The translations under genes and the position numbers were made by a program. A DNA stretch of 64,000 bases, taken from contig JBBPIG010000004.1 in the NCBI GenBank assembly GCA_038040445.1, positions 80,190-144,189 on the forward strand, read 5' to 3'. The stretch is from Acidobacteriota bacterium (GTDB taxonomy: Bacteria > Acidobacteriota > Blastocatellia > UBA7656). Under the pieces are notes generated by a model. The model was not told where the DNA came from, did not search any database, and was given only the letters and a program-made list of their open reading frames with translations. Of this stretch, positions 51,001 to 60,843 are shown in pieces (the stretch's first letter is position 1; each line of letters opens with the position of its first letter).

Positions 51001-53354
51001 GCTTTTTCGTTGAGCCGTCCGGCGTATAGCGCGAGATACTGGCCGCGCTTCGCTTGTATTGCTTCGCGGCCAAACTCCGCTCGAACATCTTTGTCGCTCA
51101 CCGTTCCCGCCGCCGCGAGCAACACCTGGGCAGCGCGCTCGCGTCGTGCAATCTGCGCAGGCTTCTCTCCCTCAAAGTCATCGAGCAGCACTTTATCAAA
51201 AGAGAATTGATGAACTTCATATCGAGGGGTCAGCAACTGTTTCTCGAGATACATGAACACTTTCTCGAAGCCCGGCTGCTTATCGGAAAGGGCGAACACT
51301 GCTTCGTCGACGATCTCGACGCCGAGCGCCGCCGATACCGGCCGGCCCGCCTGGTCGGTGACGCGAAAGTTGACGCAGGCTTCCTCGCCGGGTTTGTAGC
51401 TCTCTTGCTCAGCGGAAACTTCGACTTTCAAATCATCAGCGGGATCGACGTAGACGAGGCGGCGATCTGAAATCGGATCGGCGTCCGAGGTAATTTGATA
51501 TGCCCGAACTTCGATCGTTCCGAACATCGCCGGCGTTAGATCGAGCGATAAATCTCCGCGCCCGCCGGATATGTCGATAGCTCGCGTGATCAGCGTCTGC
51601 CCATCCTTCACTACGTCGATGTAAACAGCGCCCCGTTTCCTGGTAGAAATAGTTTCCAGTCGAAGCTTATCTCCGATCTTGTAAACGGCCTGGTTGGTGC
51701 GAAGCATCAGGCTCTGAGTTTGACTCGCGCTATCGAGCTTCACGTCTGCTTGTGCGGCGCGCCCTCGCGCATCCACGGCTTTCAGATTGAGCACGACCGG
51801 GTCGTTGCCCGCGCGAAGTGTAATCGTCGCGACTCCGCTCGCGTCGGTCTGGATGCGCGATGGAGTAATGTTTCCAGTGACAGTTGCCGGAGCAGGCGTT
51901 CCATCGGGGTAAGAAGTCAGAATATAAACCCGGTTCTCAAGCCCCGGAAGCAACCGCCCGCTTTCAGGGACTGCCATTATCAGGATAGGCGTTCTTGAAA
52001 CAAGAACGTTACGCGACTTTGTTTCGGTGTGTTGCGCAGTATCTTTGACTTCGACAGCGATGGAAACTGGGGCGCTGCCTTGCTGAGTCGAGCGGCCGGC
52101 AAAGAAATCGGGCAGCTTGGATGAAAACGGAAAGTGACCCTCGGCGTCGGTCTTGCCATTGGCTTGTCCAAGCTCGACCGCTTGCACGTCAAAAGTTGTG
52201 ACCTTCACCGTGACTTCAGCATTGGCGAGCGGCTTGCCGAACAAGTATCGCGCAGTGATCTTCCCCTTCACCGTCTCGCCCGGCGAGTAGTAGCTGGCCT
52301 GCTGCCTGGCCGCGTCGTTGCTCAGCTCGACTTCCACCTTAAACTTTGGCAGAACGTAACGGTCTACGGTGACGGTCTTCTCCTGCATGGAAGCGGCCTC
52401 GTTATCGCCGAGGATCGCGCGGATGTGATAAGGCCCGAAGTTGACTTCGTCGGCGAGCTCGAAGTCCGCCGAGGCGATGCCGAAGCGGTCGGTGCGATCA
52501 CGTTTCTTGAAGACCTTGTTCCCTTTGCCGTCTTCGACCTCGAGCGTGATCGGCTGCTCCGCTGCCGCTGCGTGAGTCGGCCCATCGAGCGCGAGCGCCC
52601 GCAGATGGATCGTCTGACCCGGCTGGTAGAGCGGCTTGTCGGTGGTGAGCAGTATGCGATCCCGGCGTTCGAGTTGAATCGGTTGATTGGCCGTGACAGT
52701 GCCGAGTGGCGTGTCAGCCGTAACTCGCAACTGCCGTGAGCCGTAGCTTCCAGCAGGCAGGGTAAAGGACACTTGAGCGGTGCCCAGCGCGTCGGTTCGC
52801 CCTGTGAAAAGCGTGGTAGAGCGATCGCCGTCCATAAGCTCGAGCTTCACCCGGCTGTCGCGAAGCGGGTTGCCGGCTTTCGAATCGGACGTGATTACTC
52901 GCACCGACGCCGTTGATCCGGCGGCGTAAGCCCGTTGCGCGAAGATGCGAACTACCGGTATGCGAAGTATTTCCGAAAGCGAAACGATCTTTGACGAATC
53001 GCCGGTGTTGATCTTCAAGCGATCCCACGCCAGATCTTCGAGCGCCAGGCTCTTATCGAGAGGGATCGTTACTCTCGAGGCGCGATTATCTGAGGACGAT
53101 ATGGATCGAACGGCCCTGGCAACAAGCTTGTCGTTCGCATCGAGTATCTCGAGGCTCAACGTCTGGTTGCGAGCCGTGGTTTCTTGATTGGGCACGAACA
53201 CTTCAAGCGAGCCGTTGCGATAAATGGCGGCAAGCTCGTTGTCGTCGGCGAACACTTCATCGCGCGGCGCGATCGTCAGCAAGAGCGTCGCAACGGCGAC
53301 GCAGATCAACACCAGGGCAGTTCTCGACCATCTGTTCTGTTTCACGAAACTCAT
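48024..53354 (-). CDS. Bacterial alpha-2-macroglobulin with thioester and extra domains
   Basis: 1776 residues from the ATG at 53354, set by GGAGGT seven bases upstream; seven codons of open frame before it are discarded. After a signal peptide come MG-type beta domains (LLTTDKPLYQPGQTIHLRAL). There is a bait-like region with a segment like the C-terminus of T2SS pseudopilin GspG (about 785-865, SWGNPL and GTADDI). A carboxypeptidase-regulatory-like repeat spans about 898-975. The thioester motif GCFEQ is near 1285, followed by the alpha-helical toroid. The protein should trap attacking proteases covalently in the periplasm. No PBP1C gene is adjacent, unlike in E. coli. Confidence 0.92.
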   Translation of the reverse strand: MSFVKQNRWSRTALVLICVAVATLLLTIAPRDEVFADDNELAAIYRNGSLEVFVPNQETTARNQTLSLEILDANDKLVARAVRSISSSDNRASRVTIPLDKSLALEDLAWDRLKINTGDSSKIVSLSEILRIPVVRIFAQRAYAAGSTASVRVITSDSKAGNPLRDSRVKLELMDGDRSTTLFTGRTDALGTAQVSFTLPAGSYGSRQLRVTADTPLGTVTANQPIQLERRDRILLTTDKPLYQPGQTIHLRALALDGPTHAAAAEQPITLEVEDGKGNKVFKKRDRTDRFGIASADFELADEVNFGPYHIRAILGDNEAASMQEKTVTVDRYVLPKFKVEVELSNDAARQQASYYSPGETVKGKITARYLFGKPLANAEVTVKVTTFDVQAVELGQANGKTDAEGHFPFSSKLPDFFAGRSTQQGSAPVSIAVEVKDTAQHTETKSRNVLVSRTPILIMAVPESGRLLPGLENRVYILTSYPDGTPAPATVTGNITPSRIQTDASGVATITLRAGNDPVVLNLKAVDARGRAAQADVKLDSASQTQSLMLRTNQAVYKIGDKLRLETISTRKRGAVYIDVVKDGQTLITRAIDISGGRGDLSLDLTPAMFGTIEVRAYQITSDADPISDRRLVYVDPADDLKVEVSAEQESYKPGEEACVNFRVTDQAGRPVSAALGVEIVDEAVFALSDKQPGFEKVFMYLEKQLLTPRYEVHQFSFDKVLLDDFEGEKPAQIARRERAAQVLLAAAGTVSDKDVRAEFGREAIQAKRGQYLALYAGRLNEKAQTIARAMSGYYEHHEAAPSGFNRDLQLFASEGNAQSRILEDSWGNPLVGDGRFTTNANSYLTLRSMGPDRRAGTADDISFQVYAQRKPQTNANRYGQFKGRATVHSDAIAGGRAAVEGTVKDKDANAIAGVKVSSRRVANGMTISVYTDASGRFTIPNLAPGSYQVVFESESYQPTVYRTLSLNAGARGVVEAVLESRGITPVTLTAYLNYSGEFGQAIGRAGGRPEAILEFAVRKDAARLADMPAGVVAPRAEPSPSKVVAPGGDRDEKQAAGAEPRVRSFFPETLYTNPSLITDGQGRASIHVPMADSITTWRVTSLASTARGALGSSTAPIRVFQDFFVDLDLPVSLTEGDVVSVPVAVYNYLPKAQRVSLELRQDPWFALDNDNANKQVEVGAGEVTAASFRVKASKIGEQQLQVTARLVDAAANQPGDAVARSVTVLPNGEEHAVVVNERLEGAVTKDVVIPAGAIADASKIFVKLYPGALSQVVEGLDSILQMPGGCFEQTSSSTYPNILVMDYLKTSKKITPEIQAKAEGFISLGYQRLVTFEVPGGGFSWFGQAPANKILTSYGLMQFSDMSRVHEVDQRLIDRTQNWLVSQQQPDGSFKPDTYFINEGATNRYNTDVVRITAYIGWALAASGYKSEAVEKAKQFVASHITGKEDVYTLAVIANFAADYGKDKAWTEAAINTLAARATEGPKTAYWKQEGETPTSARNDSADLETTALAAQALLKSGQKSGLAKKALDYLTEKKDAFGNWQTTQATILSLKAFLLSFTKGTNADTAGTVEVSIDGKAVERVQITKDNNDLLHLVDLKAYTHEGAHRVSLSFAGKGSMQYQIIGRYYVPWGRRVDAGPREPLTIDVSYDRTRLAQDETATAKVKVQNNTPAKAKMIMVDLGIPPGFEPSGEDFAALVDSTRDKNGGKLEKYTITAKQVILYFDGLNARQRMDFSFKLRAKFPVRAQTFSSRVYEYYNPTVEDKTKPVEMTVVAK

Positions 53355-53361
53355 TGGGCAC

Positions 53362-53367
53362 ACCTCC
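53362..53367 (-). promoter_or_regulatory. Shine-Dalgarno GGAGGT
   Basis: Seven bases before the ATG at 53354. It decides the alpha-2-macroglobulin start at MSFVKQN rather than the upstream ATG at 53375. Confidence 0.8.
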
Positions 53368-53375
53368 GGATACAA

Positions 53376-53552
53376 TCTTCATTTTCATGCGCTTGGACCT
53401 TCAGTCGGCGCACGTGTTCTTTGTGACGCTCTTTTATTGGGGACTTCTCTTTACGGGCTGCTCGGCAATTACTAAACCGCGATAGTAGAACGGCAGGCTA
53501 GAAATCTCTTGCGGCAGATTTCCAGATGAGCCTTTTGCGTCTCTGCGTCCGT
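53376..53552. other. Gene-free stretch upstream of the alpha-2-macroglobulin gene
   Basis: With the following hairpin this forms a 328-base gap. It must contain the promoter of the alpha-2-macroglobulin gene. I see no ORF of substance. The right part (about 53530-53552) already contains GCGTC words that lead into the hairpin. Confidence 0.5.
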
Positions 53553-53645
53553 CTTTGCGTCTTTGCGCGAAACGGACCTGGTACGAAAACAAGTTTCACG
53601 CGAAACGGACCTTTACGAAAACAAGTTTCGCGCAAAGACGCAAAG
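53553..53645. repeat. Hairpin with internal 33-base tandem duplication
   Basis: The 21-base arm 53553-53573 (CTTTGCGTCTTTGCGC...) is exactly complementary to 53625-53645. Between and including them a unit starting CGCGAAACGGACC occurs twice (53566-53598 and 53599-53630). CTTTGCG-type eight-base steps build the arms. It lies 38 bases past the stop of the M14 gene (the - strand gene ends at 53683). Confidence 0.92.
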
Positions 53646-53682
53646 GTCCGCAAAGAACGCCAAGAGTCACTCTGGTTCTCGT

Positions 53683-56469
53683 CTACTTATCCTGTCCATC
53701 CGGTGTTTGATCGGCCTTCTTCTGCACGGTTTTGATGTCGTTGAAATTCAAGATAGCGTTGAACAGCATGTTGAACTCGCCAAAGTTCTGCCATCGATAG
53801 CAAGGGTTCGTGGAAAACAGCAGCACGCGGCCACGGCCCACCGGAACATCAACAATCGCCGGCCGGTTACGAATCTCGCTCGCGCCCTTCATCAACCCGC
53901 TCAACACCGAGCTATCGCCGCCCGGAAATCGCATCAACACCTGACTGCCGCGATCGCGCTCGGGCACTTGAAGCAACGGCCCGTTTGCGAACCTCACCGG
54001 GACTGTCTTCTGCGAGTACCCGTAGAAAAGCGGATGCGCCGCCTGAAGAATCTCGGCTTCGACGATTGGCCCCGGCCCGTAAAACTGTGGCGATGTTCTG
54101 CCTGCGTCGATCGTTCGAGTGAGGCCGAACTCCGGCGGGAAGAAACTCGCGCTGCCCAGGGTGATCAACAGACCGCCGGCATTAATGAATTTCTCGAACT
54201 CCGCAACGCCCGCGATGCCCATGCCTCCGGTGATGTCTTCGGACTCGCCGTACATCCCAAGATTCTTGAACCGCTCGGTCTTTGTGTACGCGATGGGCCT
54301 GGCTTTGGGCTCGAGATCATAGACCAGTCCCTTCCCGCCGCGTCCTTGATTGGGCACAACGATCACATCATACGAAGCGCGCAAGTCACCTTTCTTAACG
54401 CGCTCCTTGTAGATCAGATCGAAAGGCGCTTCGAACTTGTCCAACGCATAACGCACCCAGCCAACCTCCTGGGTGTTGCCCCAGGTGCTGTAGATCGCCA
54501 GCCGCGGGAGATCCGATTCGTGCCTGGGCACGTCAGGGATTCTCGAGAGCGCGGCTGCGGTCAATCCAAGCGGCTCGACCGCAGCTTTGACTCGCGCTTG
54601 AACATCTTTGCCGCTCTGGTTGGCAGGCACGATGAACGACCCCGCCGGGAACTCGGTGTTGCCGTCTTTGAACGCCTGCTCGACGGTTTCCACTTTGAGG
54701 TCTTTCAGTCGATAGCGCAGAGTGATCATGTTGTTAGAGCCGAAGTGCGCGATCACATAAGCAGTCGCTGTTTGGCCGGCAGCGACAGTTCCCTTGATCT
54801 CGAGCTTGTCGACAGGTTGGACGACGATGTCCAAAATCGTTTTGTCCGCGATCTCTTTCACCTCGGCGTGACTCATCAAGCCCATGGTCCAACCGGTGTC
54901 GTCATAGGTCCGAAGGTTCTGATCGGGAAAATCCTGCTTCTCGAGAAGGATCTTTGCCAGCCTGCCATAAGGCTGATCGCGTTTGATGACCAGCGAGCCG
55001 GCAGAAAAGGTCCCTTCGTTCACTTTGAGCTCGGCGGCCGCGCGGCCAATCTCGATACCCTGGATACGAAGCGTGTTGACGAGCCGCGCAACGCGGGTCA
55101 TATCGAGCTGACCCGCCGGAATGACATAACCGAACGGCGCGTCTTTCTTACCGGACTCGATCGAGTTGCGGCTCTTGCGATAGAAGTTTTCGAGGATGAC
55201 TCCTGGAAACGACGCAGTGAGCTGAAGCGCAGACAGCACGCCGGTCTCCATGTAGTTCGTGTTGTTGCGCATCGACCAGACCACTTCTTTATACGGCGGC
55301 AGCGGGCGATACCATTCGCGGGTGGTAGGGCTGATGCGTCCGCCGCCGGTCGCCTCTCCCGAATCCACTTTGCGCTTCATCGTATTCGCGCCCGCGTTAC
55401 CGAACGTTTCGTACATTCGCAGCATGCCGTTGTGATTCGAAGACATGAATCCGAGATAACCGGGCGACCACATGTCCACGAAAGCGTGCGTCCATACGCC
55501 GGGCATTCCGTACTTGATCATCTGGGTCATCTCGAAGTTCGAAAACCACGGCAACTCACCGTACAGGATCGGATCGAGCGTCGGGTTCTGCGGCGCCTGC
55601 CCGCTGAAGGTGTACAAAAACGGCACCGACTCGTGAAGCTCGTGCATGATCGGCGGGTGCCACTGTAGATACCAGTCGATCAGCGTTCGCATCGTCACTT
55701 GCGAGTAATTGATGTCGCGGTTGTTGTCGTGAAAGATGTACTTGCCCCAGTAAGGCGGCCCGCCCAGGCTATCTTGTTCGGTCTTCTCATCGATCTTGTA
55801 GCGGTAGTACCAATCGACGTAGCGGTCGCGGCCATCGGGTTCGGCAATCGGCGTGATGGTGACGATCACATTGTCCCGAATCTGGTTGATCACCGGCGAG
55901 TCTTCGACGGCGAGTCGATATGCGAGCTCCATGAGCATTTCGGGTGGGCCGGTCTCCCCGCTGTGAAGCCCGCCCATAACGTGATAGATCGGCTTCGCTT
56001 TCGCGATTACTTCGCGAGCCTGGCCGTCGGTGAGTTTGCGCGGGTCCGCAAGCTGGGCGAGGTAAGCGCGATACTGGTCGATGTTCTTGATCGACTCCTC
56101 GGAGCCGACCGCCACGACCACGCACTCACGTCCCTCATCGGTGGTGCCGATCGAGAAAACCTTTACGCGCGCCGTCTTGGCGGCGAGCGCGCGATAGTAG
56201 TTCAGCGCTTCCGCATGATAGGTGAGCTTGCCGGGCGCCCCTATGTGATGGCCGAGCACGTCTTTTGGCGAGGGTATCCCTGAAACTTTGGGCAGGTGAT
56301 CGACGAGCGGGCTCATGAATTCAGGTTTCGTCGTCCACTCTTTGACGGAACGGGCAAAGTCTTCGTCTTGTGTCTGAGGTTTTGACTGCTGAGCGGAGCT
56401 TACCACGCTGAGCAATATCAAGGCCGTCAGGATGGATAGCCCTCGCGGGTGAAAGCGGAAAGCGTGCAT
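53683..56469 (-). CDS. M14-family zinc carboxypeptidase-like protein
   Basis: 928 residues from the ATG at 56469, which has AAAAGGAG eight bases upstream; the longer frame runs into repeat R1 copy C. A signal peptide (FHPRGLSILTALILLSVVSSAQQ) is followed by the M14 domain. Zinc ligands are in GGLHSGETGPPEM (H and E near residues 167-170) and MHELHESVPFLY. The second half, with NVYGESEDITGG-like MYGESEDITGGMG and ITLGSASFFPPE segments, resembles a glutamine-amidotransferase-like fold seen in the large M14 proteins of Acidobacteriota and Bacteroidota. Secreted peptidase activity is likely; specificity is unknown. Confidence 0.88.
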   Translation of the reverse strand: MHAFRFHPRGLSILTALILLSVVSSAQQSKPQTQDEDFARSVKEWTTKPEFMSPLVDHLPKVSGIPSPKDVLGHHIGAPGKLTYHAEALNYYRALAAKTARVKVFSIGTTDEGRECVVVAVGSEESIKNIDQYRAYLAQLADPRKLTDGQAREVIAKAKPIYHVMGGLHSGETGPPEMLMELAYRLAVEDSPVINQIRDNVIVTITPIAEPDGRDRYVDWYYRYKIDEKTEQDSLGGPPYWGKYIFHDNNRDINYSQVTMRTLIDWYLQWHPPIMHELHESVPFLYTFSGQAPQNPTLDPILYGELPWFSNFEMTQMIKYGMPGVWTHAFVDMWSPGYLGFMSSNHNGMLRMYETFGNAGANTMKRKVDSGEATGGGRISPTTREWYRPLPPYKEVVWSMRNNTNYMETGVLSALQLTASFPGVILENFYRKSRNSIESGKKDAPFGYVIPAGQLDMTRVARLVNTLRIQGIEIGRAAAELKVNEGTFSAGSLVIKRDQPYGRLAKILLEKQDFPDQNLRTYDDTGWTMGLMSHAEVKEIADKTILDIVVQPVDKLEIKGTVAAGQTATAYVIAHFGSNNMITLRYRLKDLKVETVEQAFKDGNTEFPAGSFIVPANQSGKDVQARVKAAVEPLGLTAAALSRIPDVPRHESDLPRLAIYSTWGNTQEVGWVRYALDKFEAPFDLIYKERVKKGDLRASYDVIVVPNQGRGGKGLVYDLEPKARPIAYTKTERFKNLGMYGESEDITGGMGIAGVAEFEKFINAGGLLITLGSASFFPPEFGLTRTIDAGRTSPQFYGPGPIVEAEILQAAHPLFYGYSQKTVPVRFANGPLLQVPERDRGSQVLMRFPGGDSSVLSGLMKGASEIRNRPAIVDVPVGRGRVLLFSTNPCYRWQNFGEFNMLFNAILNFNDIKTVQKKADQTPDGQDK

Positions 56470-56477
56470 CGTTGGGT

Positions 56478-56485
56478 CTCCTTTT
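56478..56485 (-). promoter_or_regulatory. Shine-Dalgarno AAAAGGAG
   Basis: Eight bases before the ATG at 56469. It fixes the M14 protein start at MHAFRFH and excludes the upstream extension that overlaps the inverted repeat. Confidence 0.8.
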
Positions 56486-56490
56486 AGAAA

Positions 56491-56581
56491 GTTCGTAGTA
56501 CGGCCTTTAGGCGGAAGTTTGTACGTGGTCACAGTCCGGCCATTGTGCTACAAACTTCCGCCTAAAGGCCGTAATACGAAC
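56491..56581. repeat. Inverted repeat R1, copy C
   Basis: 33-base arms 56491-56523 and 56549-56581 with one mismatch. At the inner end this copy has GTTTGTA/TACAAAC where copy A has GTTCGTA/TACGAAC: both arms changed together. It lies in the 5' leader of the M14 gene, six bases upstream of its Shine-Dalgarno. Confidence 0.95.
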
Positions 56582-56924
56582 TCAAGAACTCGCGGCGCTG
56601 AACTCGCCGTGAGTTTTATCATCTTTGCCGGTTTCTCGCCAGAACCGGACGGTTCTTGGAACAAAACCACATGCAAAGCCGCTGCGATTGTGGTTCAATC
56701 TCAAGACAGCAGAATCGAGGCAGGCTGCTTGAGGTTCAATTCATTGCCTGCGTGATGCCCACACTCGAGCGATTCTGGTAAGCGATCAAAAGAGAACTCG
56801 AGAAGAGTTTAATAGTATTCATGGGGAACTGCTAAAACCGCCGCTGGAGCACACGAACCAAAAAAGGAACGGCCCCTGTTCTTTGTGTGTCTTTGTGGCC
56901 ATTTCTTAATTGGAGGAAGAGACT
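56582..56924. other. Gene-free region between divergent genes
   Basis: About 340 bases with promoters for the VOC gene (+) and probably the M14 gene (-). No ORF of interest is present. A TTCTTTGTGTGTCTTTGTGG word near 56880 belongs to the CTTTGNG type seen in the hairpin at 53.6 kb. The VOC gene has TTGGAGGA at 56910-56917. Confidence 0.5.
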
Positions 56925-57719
56925 ATGCCAGAAGTAACCAAGCACGCGCCCGGATCTTTCTGCTGGATTGAGCTCAACACCAGCGATTCGGCTGCGGCAA
57001 AGAAGTTCTATTGCGGTTTGTTTGATTGGCAGGCGGAGGACACGCCGGCAGGTCCGGATATGGTCTACACGATGCTCAGAATTAGAGGCCTCGAAGTTGG
57101 GGCAATGTGCGATTTGCAGCCGGAGCACAAAGCTCACGGCGTACCGCCCCACTGGATGACGTACATTGCGGTCGAGAGCGCCGACGACGCGGCAAAGAAG
57201 GCAGCTTCCCTTGGAGGCAACGTGATGGCCGATGCGTTCGACGTTATGGATGTCGGACGAATGGCGATTGTTCAAGACCCGCAAGGCGCTACCTTCTGCG
57301 TGTGGCAGGCGAAGGCGCACATTGGCGCAAAGCTTGTCGGCGAGGTCGGCACGTTTGGCTGGGATGAGCTTTGGACGACTGACCGGAAGAAGGCTGCCGA
57401 GTTCTACAAGGGACTGTTCGGCTGGGCATCCAAAGAGGGCGACATGGGGGAGGCTGGAGTCTACGTCGAGTGGAGCAACGCCGGTCAGTCGATCGGCGGG
57501 ATGATGGAGATCAGGCCGGAGATGGGACCGGTCCCGCCCAACTGGCTTCCATACTTCATGGTGGAAGACTGCAATGCCAGCGCAGACAAAGCTACGGCGT
57601 CAGGCGGAAAGCTATTCGTGCCGCCGACCGACATTCCGAACGTCGGAAGGTTCGCGGTGATTGGCGACCCGCAAGGCGCGATGTTCGCGATCATCAAGCT
57701 AACGGGCCACGCGCAGTAG
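56925..57719 (+). CDS. Two-domain VOC (glyoxalase/bleomycin-resistance fold) protein
   Basis: 264 residues from the ATG at 56925, preceded by GGAGGA ten bases upstream; a TTG at 56910 is rejected. Two tandem VOC domains are seen: SFCWIELNTSDSAAAKKFYCGLFDW and FGWDELWTTDRKKAAEFYKGLFGW. Each has the WMTYIAVE / WLPYFMVED strand and an end with DPQGA. Family members bind metals and act as isomerases, dioxygenases or antibiotic-binding proteins. This duplicated form is usually annotated hydroxylase or VOC without known substrate. It is monocistronic and followed by a strong hairpin. Confidence 0.92.
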   Translation: MPEVTKHAPGSFCWIELNTSDSAAAKKFYCGLFDWQAEDTPAGPDMVYTMLRIRGLEVGAMCDLQPEHKAHGVPPHWMTYIAVESADDAAKKAASLGGNVMADAFDVMDVGRMAIVQDPQGATFCVWQAKAHIGAKLVGEVGTFGWDELWTTDRKKAAEFYKGLFGWASKEGDMGEAGVYVEWSNAGQSIGGMMEIRPEMGPVPPNWLPYFMVEDCNASADKATASGGKLFVPPTDIPNVGRFAVIGDPQGAMFAIIKLTGHAQ

Positions 57720-57727
57720 TCGAAGGA

Positions 57728-57796
57728 GAGTTCGGAGTTCAAGCTTCAACTTGTCCCTGGCGATCGTGGACAAGCGAGAGCTTGAACTCCGAACTC
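57728..57796. terminator. Long hairpin after the VOC gene
   Basis: A 29-base stem (57728-57756 with 57768-57796, four mismatches) and an 11-base loop, nine bases after the VOC stop. The arm is written in 7-base steps (GAGTTCG, GAGTTCA, then AGCTTCA). It could end transcription, although the following tract (TAATCTCTAATC) is not a run of T, and could equally belong to the heptamer-phased hairpins. Confidence 0.6.
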
Positions 57797-57864
57797 TAAT
57801 CTCTAATCGGCCCTCGTTATGATGCCCGACGGTCCAGAGGCGAATGAGGTTTCTTCTCACTCCA

Positions 57865-58239
57865 TCAGTCCGATTGGGAAGTGCGACGTACGATTTTCAC
57901 GGTTCGATCGTAGTAGTCTATTGAAAGCAGGCAATCGCTCAACATTTGACCTCCGAGAAGAGCTTCGGTGATCTGGTGGCTGACGGCTACAGGCACGTCG
58001 ATTCGCTCGTTGAACCAATCGATCTCAACAAAATAAACCACTGCCGTGAAAGTTTGACCCGTGGCAGTAAGAAAATTCTGGAAGCCTTCAAAGGCATCGG
58101 AGAGATCAATCGCAAAGCCAGTCGGCACGATCAGCCAACCGGCAAACCCAGTGTCAATCAGGATTTCTGCCTGTCCAAATCCCAGATCGAGCTGAATTGC
58201 TGGTTCACCCGTCGCGTTGAAGTAGCCGTCGAGTTGCAT
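57865..58239 (-). CDS. Retropepsin-like (clan AA) aspartic protease domain protein
   Basis: 124 residues. The catalytic D29-T30-G31 sits in EILIDTGFAGWLIVP, with the later hydrophobic-hydrophobic-glycine LLGGQMLSDCLLSIDYYDRTVKI. This is the single-lobed retroviral-type fold that must dimerise, of the AF_0612/aspartyl protease family found in many bacteria and archaea. No signal peptide. Its ATG overlaps the stop of the upstream 90-residue gene (TAATG), so the two are coupled. The natural substrate is unknown. Confidence 0.83.
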   Translation of the reverse strand: MQLDGYFNATGEPAIQLDLGFGQAEILIDTGFAGWLIVPTGFAIDLSDAFEGFQNFLTATGQTFTAVVYFVEIDWFNERIDVPVAVSHQITEALLGGQMLSDCLLSIDYYDRTVKIVRRTSQSD

Positions 58240-58511
58240 TACCGTCGCGGTGACATAATTCGGTAGGTGTAATCTGAGCCAACGCGCAGGAAGTATAGAG
58301 GCCCAATACGTCCGGCGTCTCGGGCGCGATGAGTGGCATCTATTTCATTCGTTCCCAGGAAGTAATCTCCGCTTTCAGGAGCGATCGCTACGATCTCTCC
58401 GGTATGCTCTGGCTCAAGAATCGGTGCTAGTTTGTCTCGATAGATCTGCTTCGCGCGCTCGACGAACTGCTCAATTTCTTGCTGGCTCCATTGTACCGTG
58501 CTTGTTGACAT
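58239..58511 (-). CDS. Small conserved partner of the retropepsin-like protein
   Basis: 90 residues. An N-terminal helix (QQEIEQFVERAKQIYRDKLAPILE) is followed by IVAIAPESGDYFLGTNEIDATHRARDAG, a segment resembling the beta-hairpin domain of DUF5678-like small proteins, and a terminal strand. Such proteins recur upstream of small clan AA proteases in Cyanobacteria and Acidobacteriota, where the combination looks toxin-antitoxin-like. I do not know an experimental function. Confidence 0.7.
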   Translation of the reverse strand: MSTSTVQWSQQEIEQFVERAKQIYRDKLAPILEPEHTGEIVAIAPESGDYFLGTNEIDATHRARDAGRIGPLYFLRVGSDYTYRIMSPRR

Positions 58512-58612
58512 CTGTGCGAATCTTAGCCCGCGGCGCGCTAAATAACAACAAACTTCACGATTGCTCGTCGCGCGCTCGCGGAACGGTCGTCCCGCGAGCG
58601 CGCCTCAACGCA

Positions 58613-60697
<2,085 letters not shown>

Positions 60698-60843
60698 GGG
60701 TGATCCTCCTGCGCGACCCCTGGAAACTCGAGCGAGTCTGCTGCTTTGAATTCGTTATGTAGGTGAGTGCCGATTTCTTCCACTGCGGCTAGGCCACGAT
60801 ATTGGGTTGCGGGTTTAGAGTCAAGTCGCAAGGGGCTTTGACT

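Noticed and set aside
53563-55668. A 701-residue ORF on the + strand
   Set aside because: It lies antisense to the M14 carboxypeptidase-like gene, has no domain or signal, and is explained by high GC and codon bias of the - strand gene.
46495-56581. Insertion sequence ends for the R1 repeats
   Set aside because: Each copy is only about 90 bases with arms almost touching, and no transposase ORF or target-site duplication is visible.
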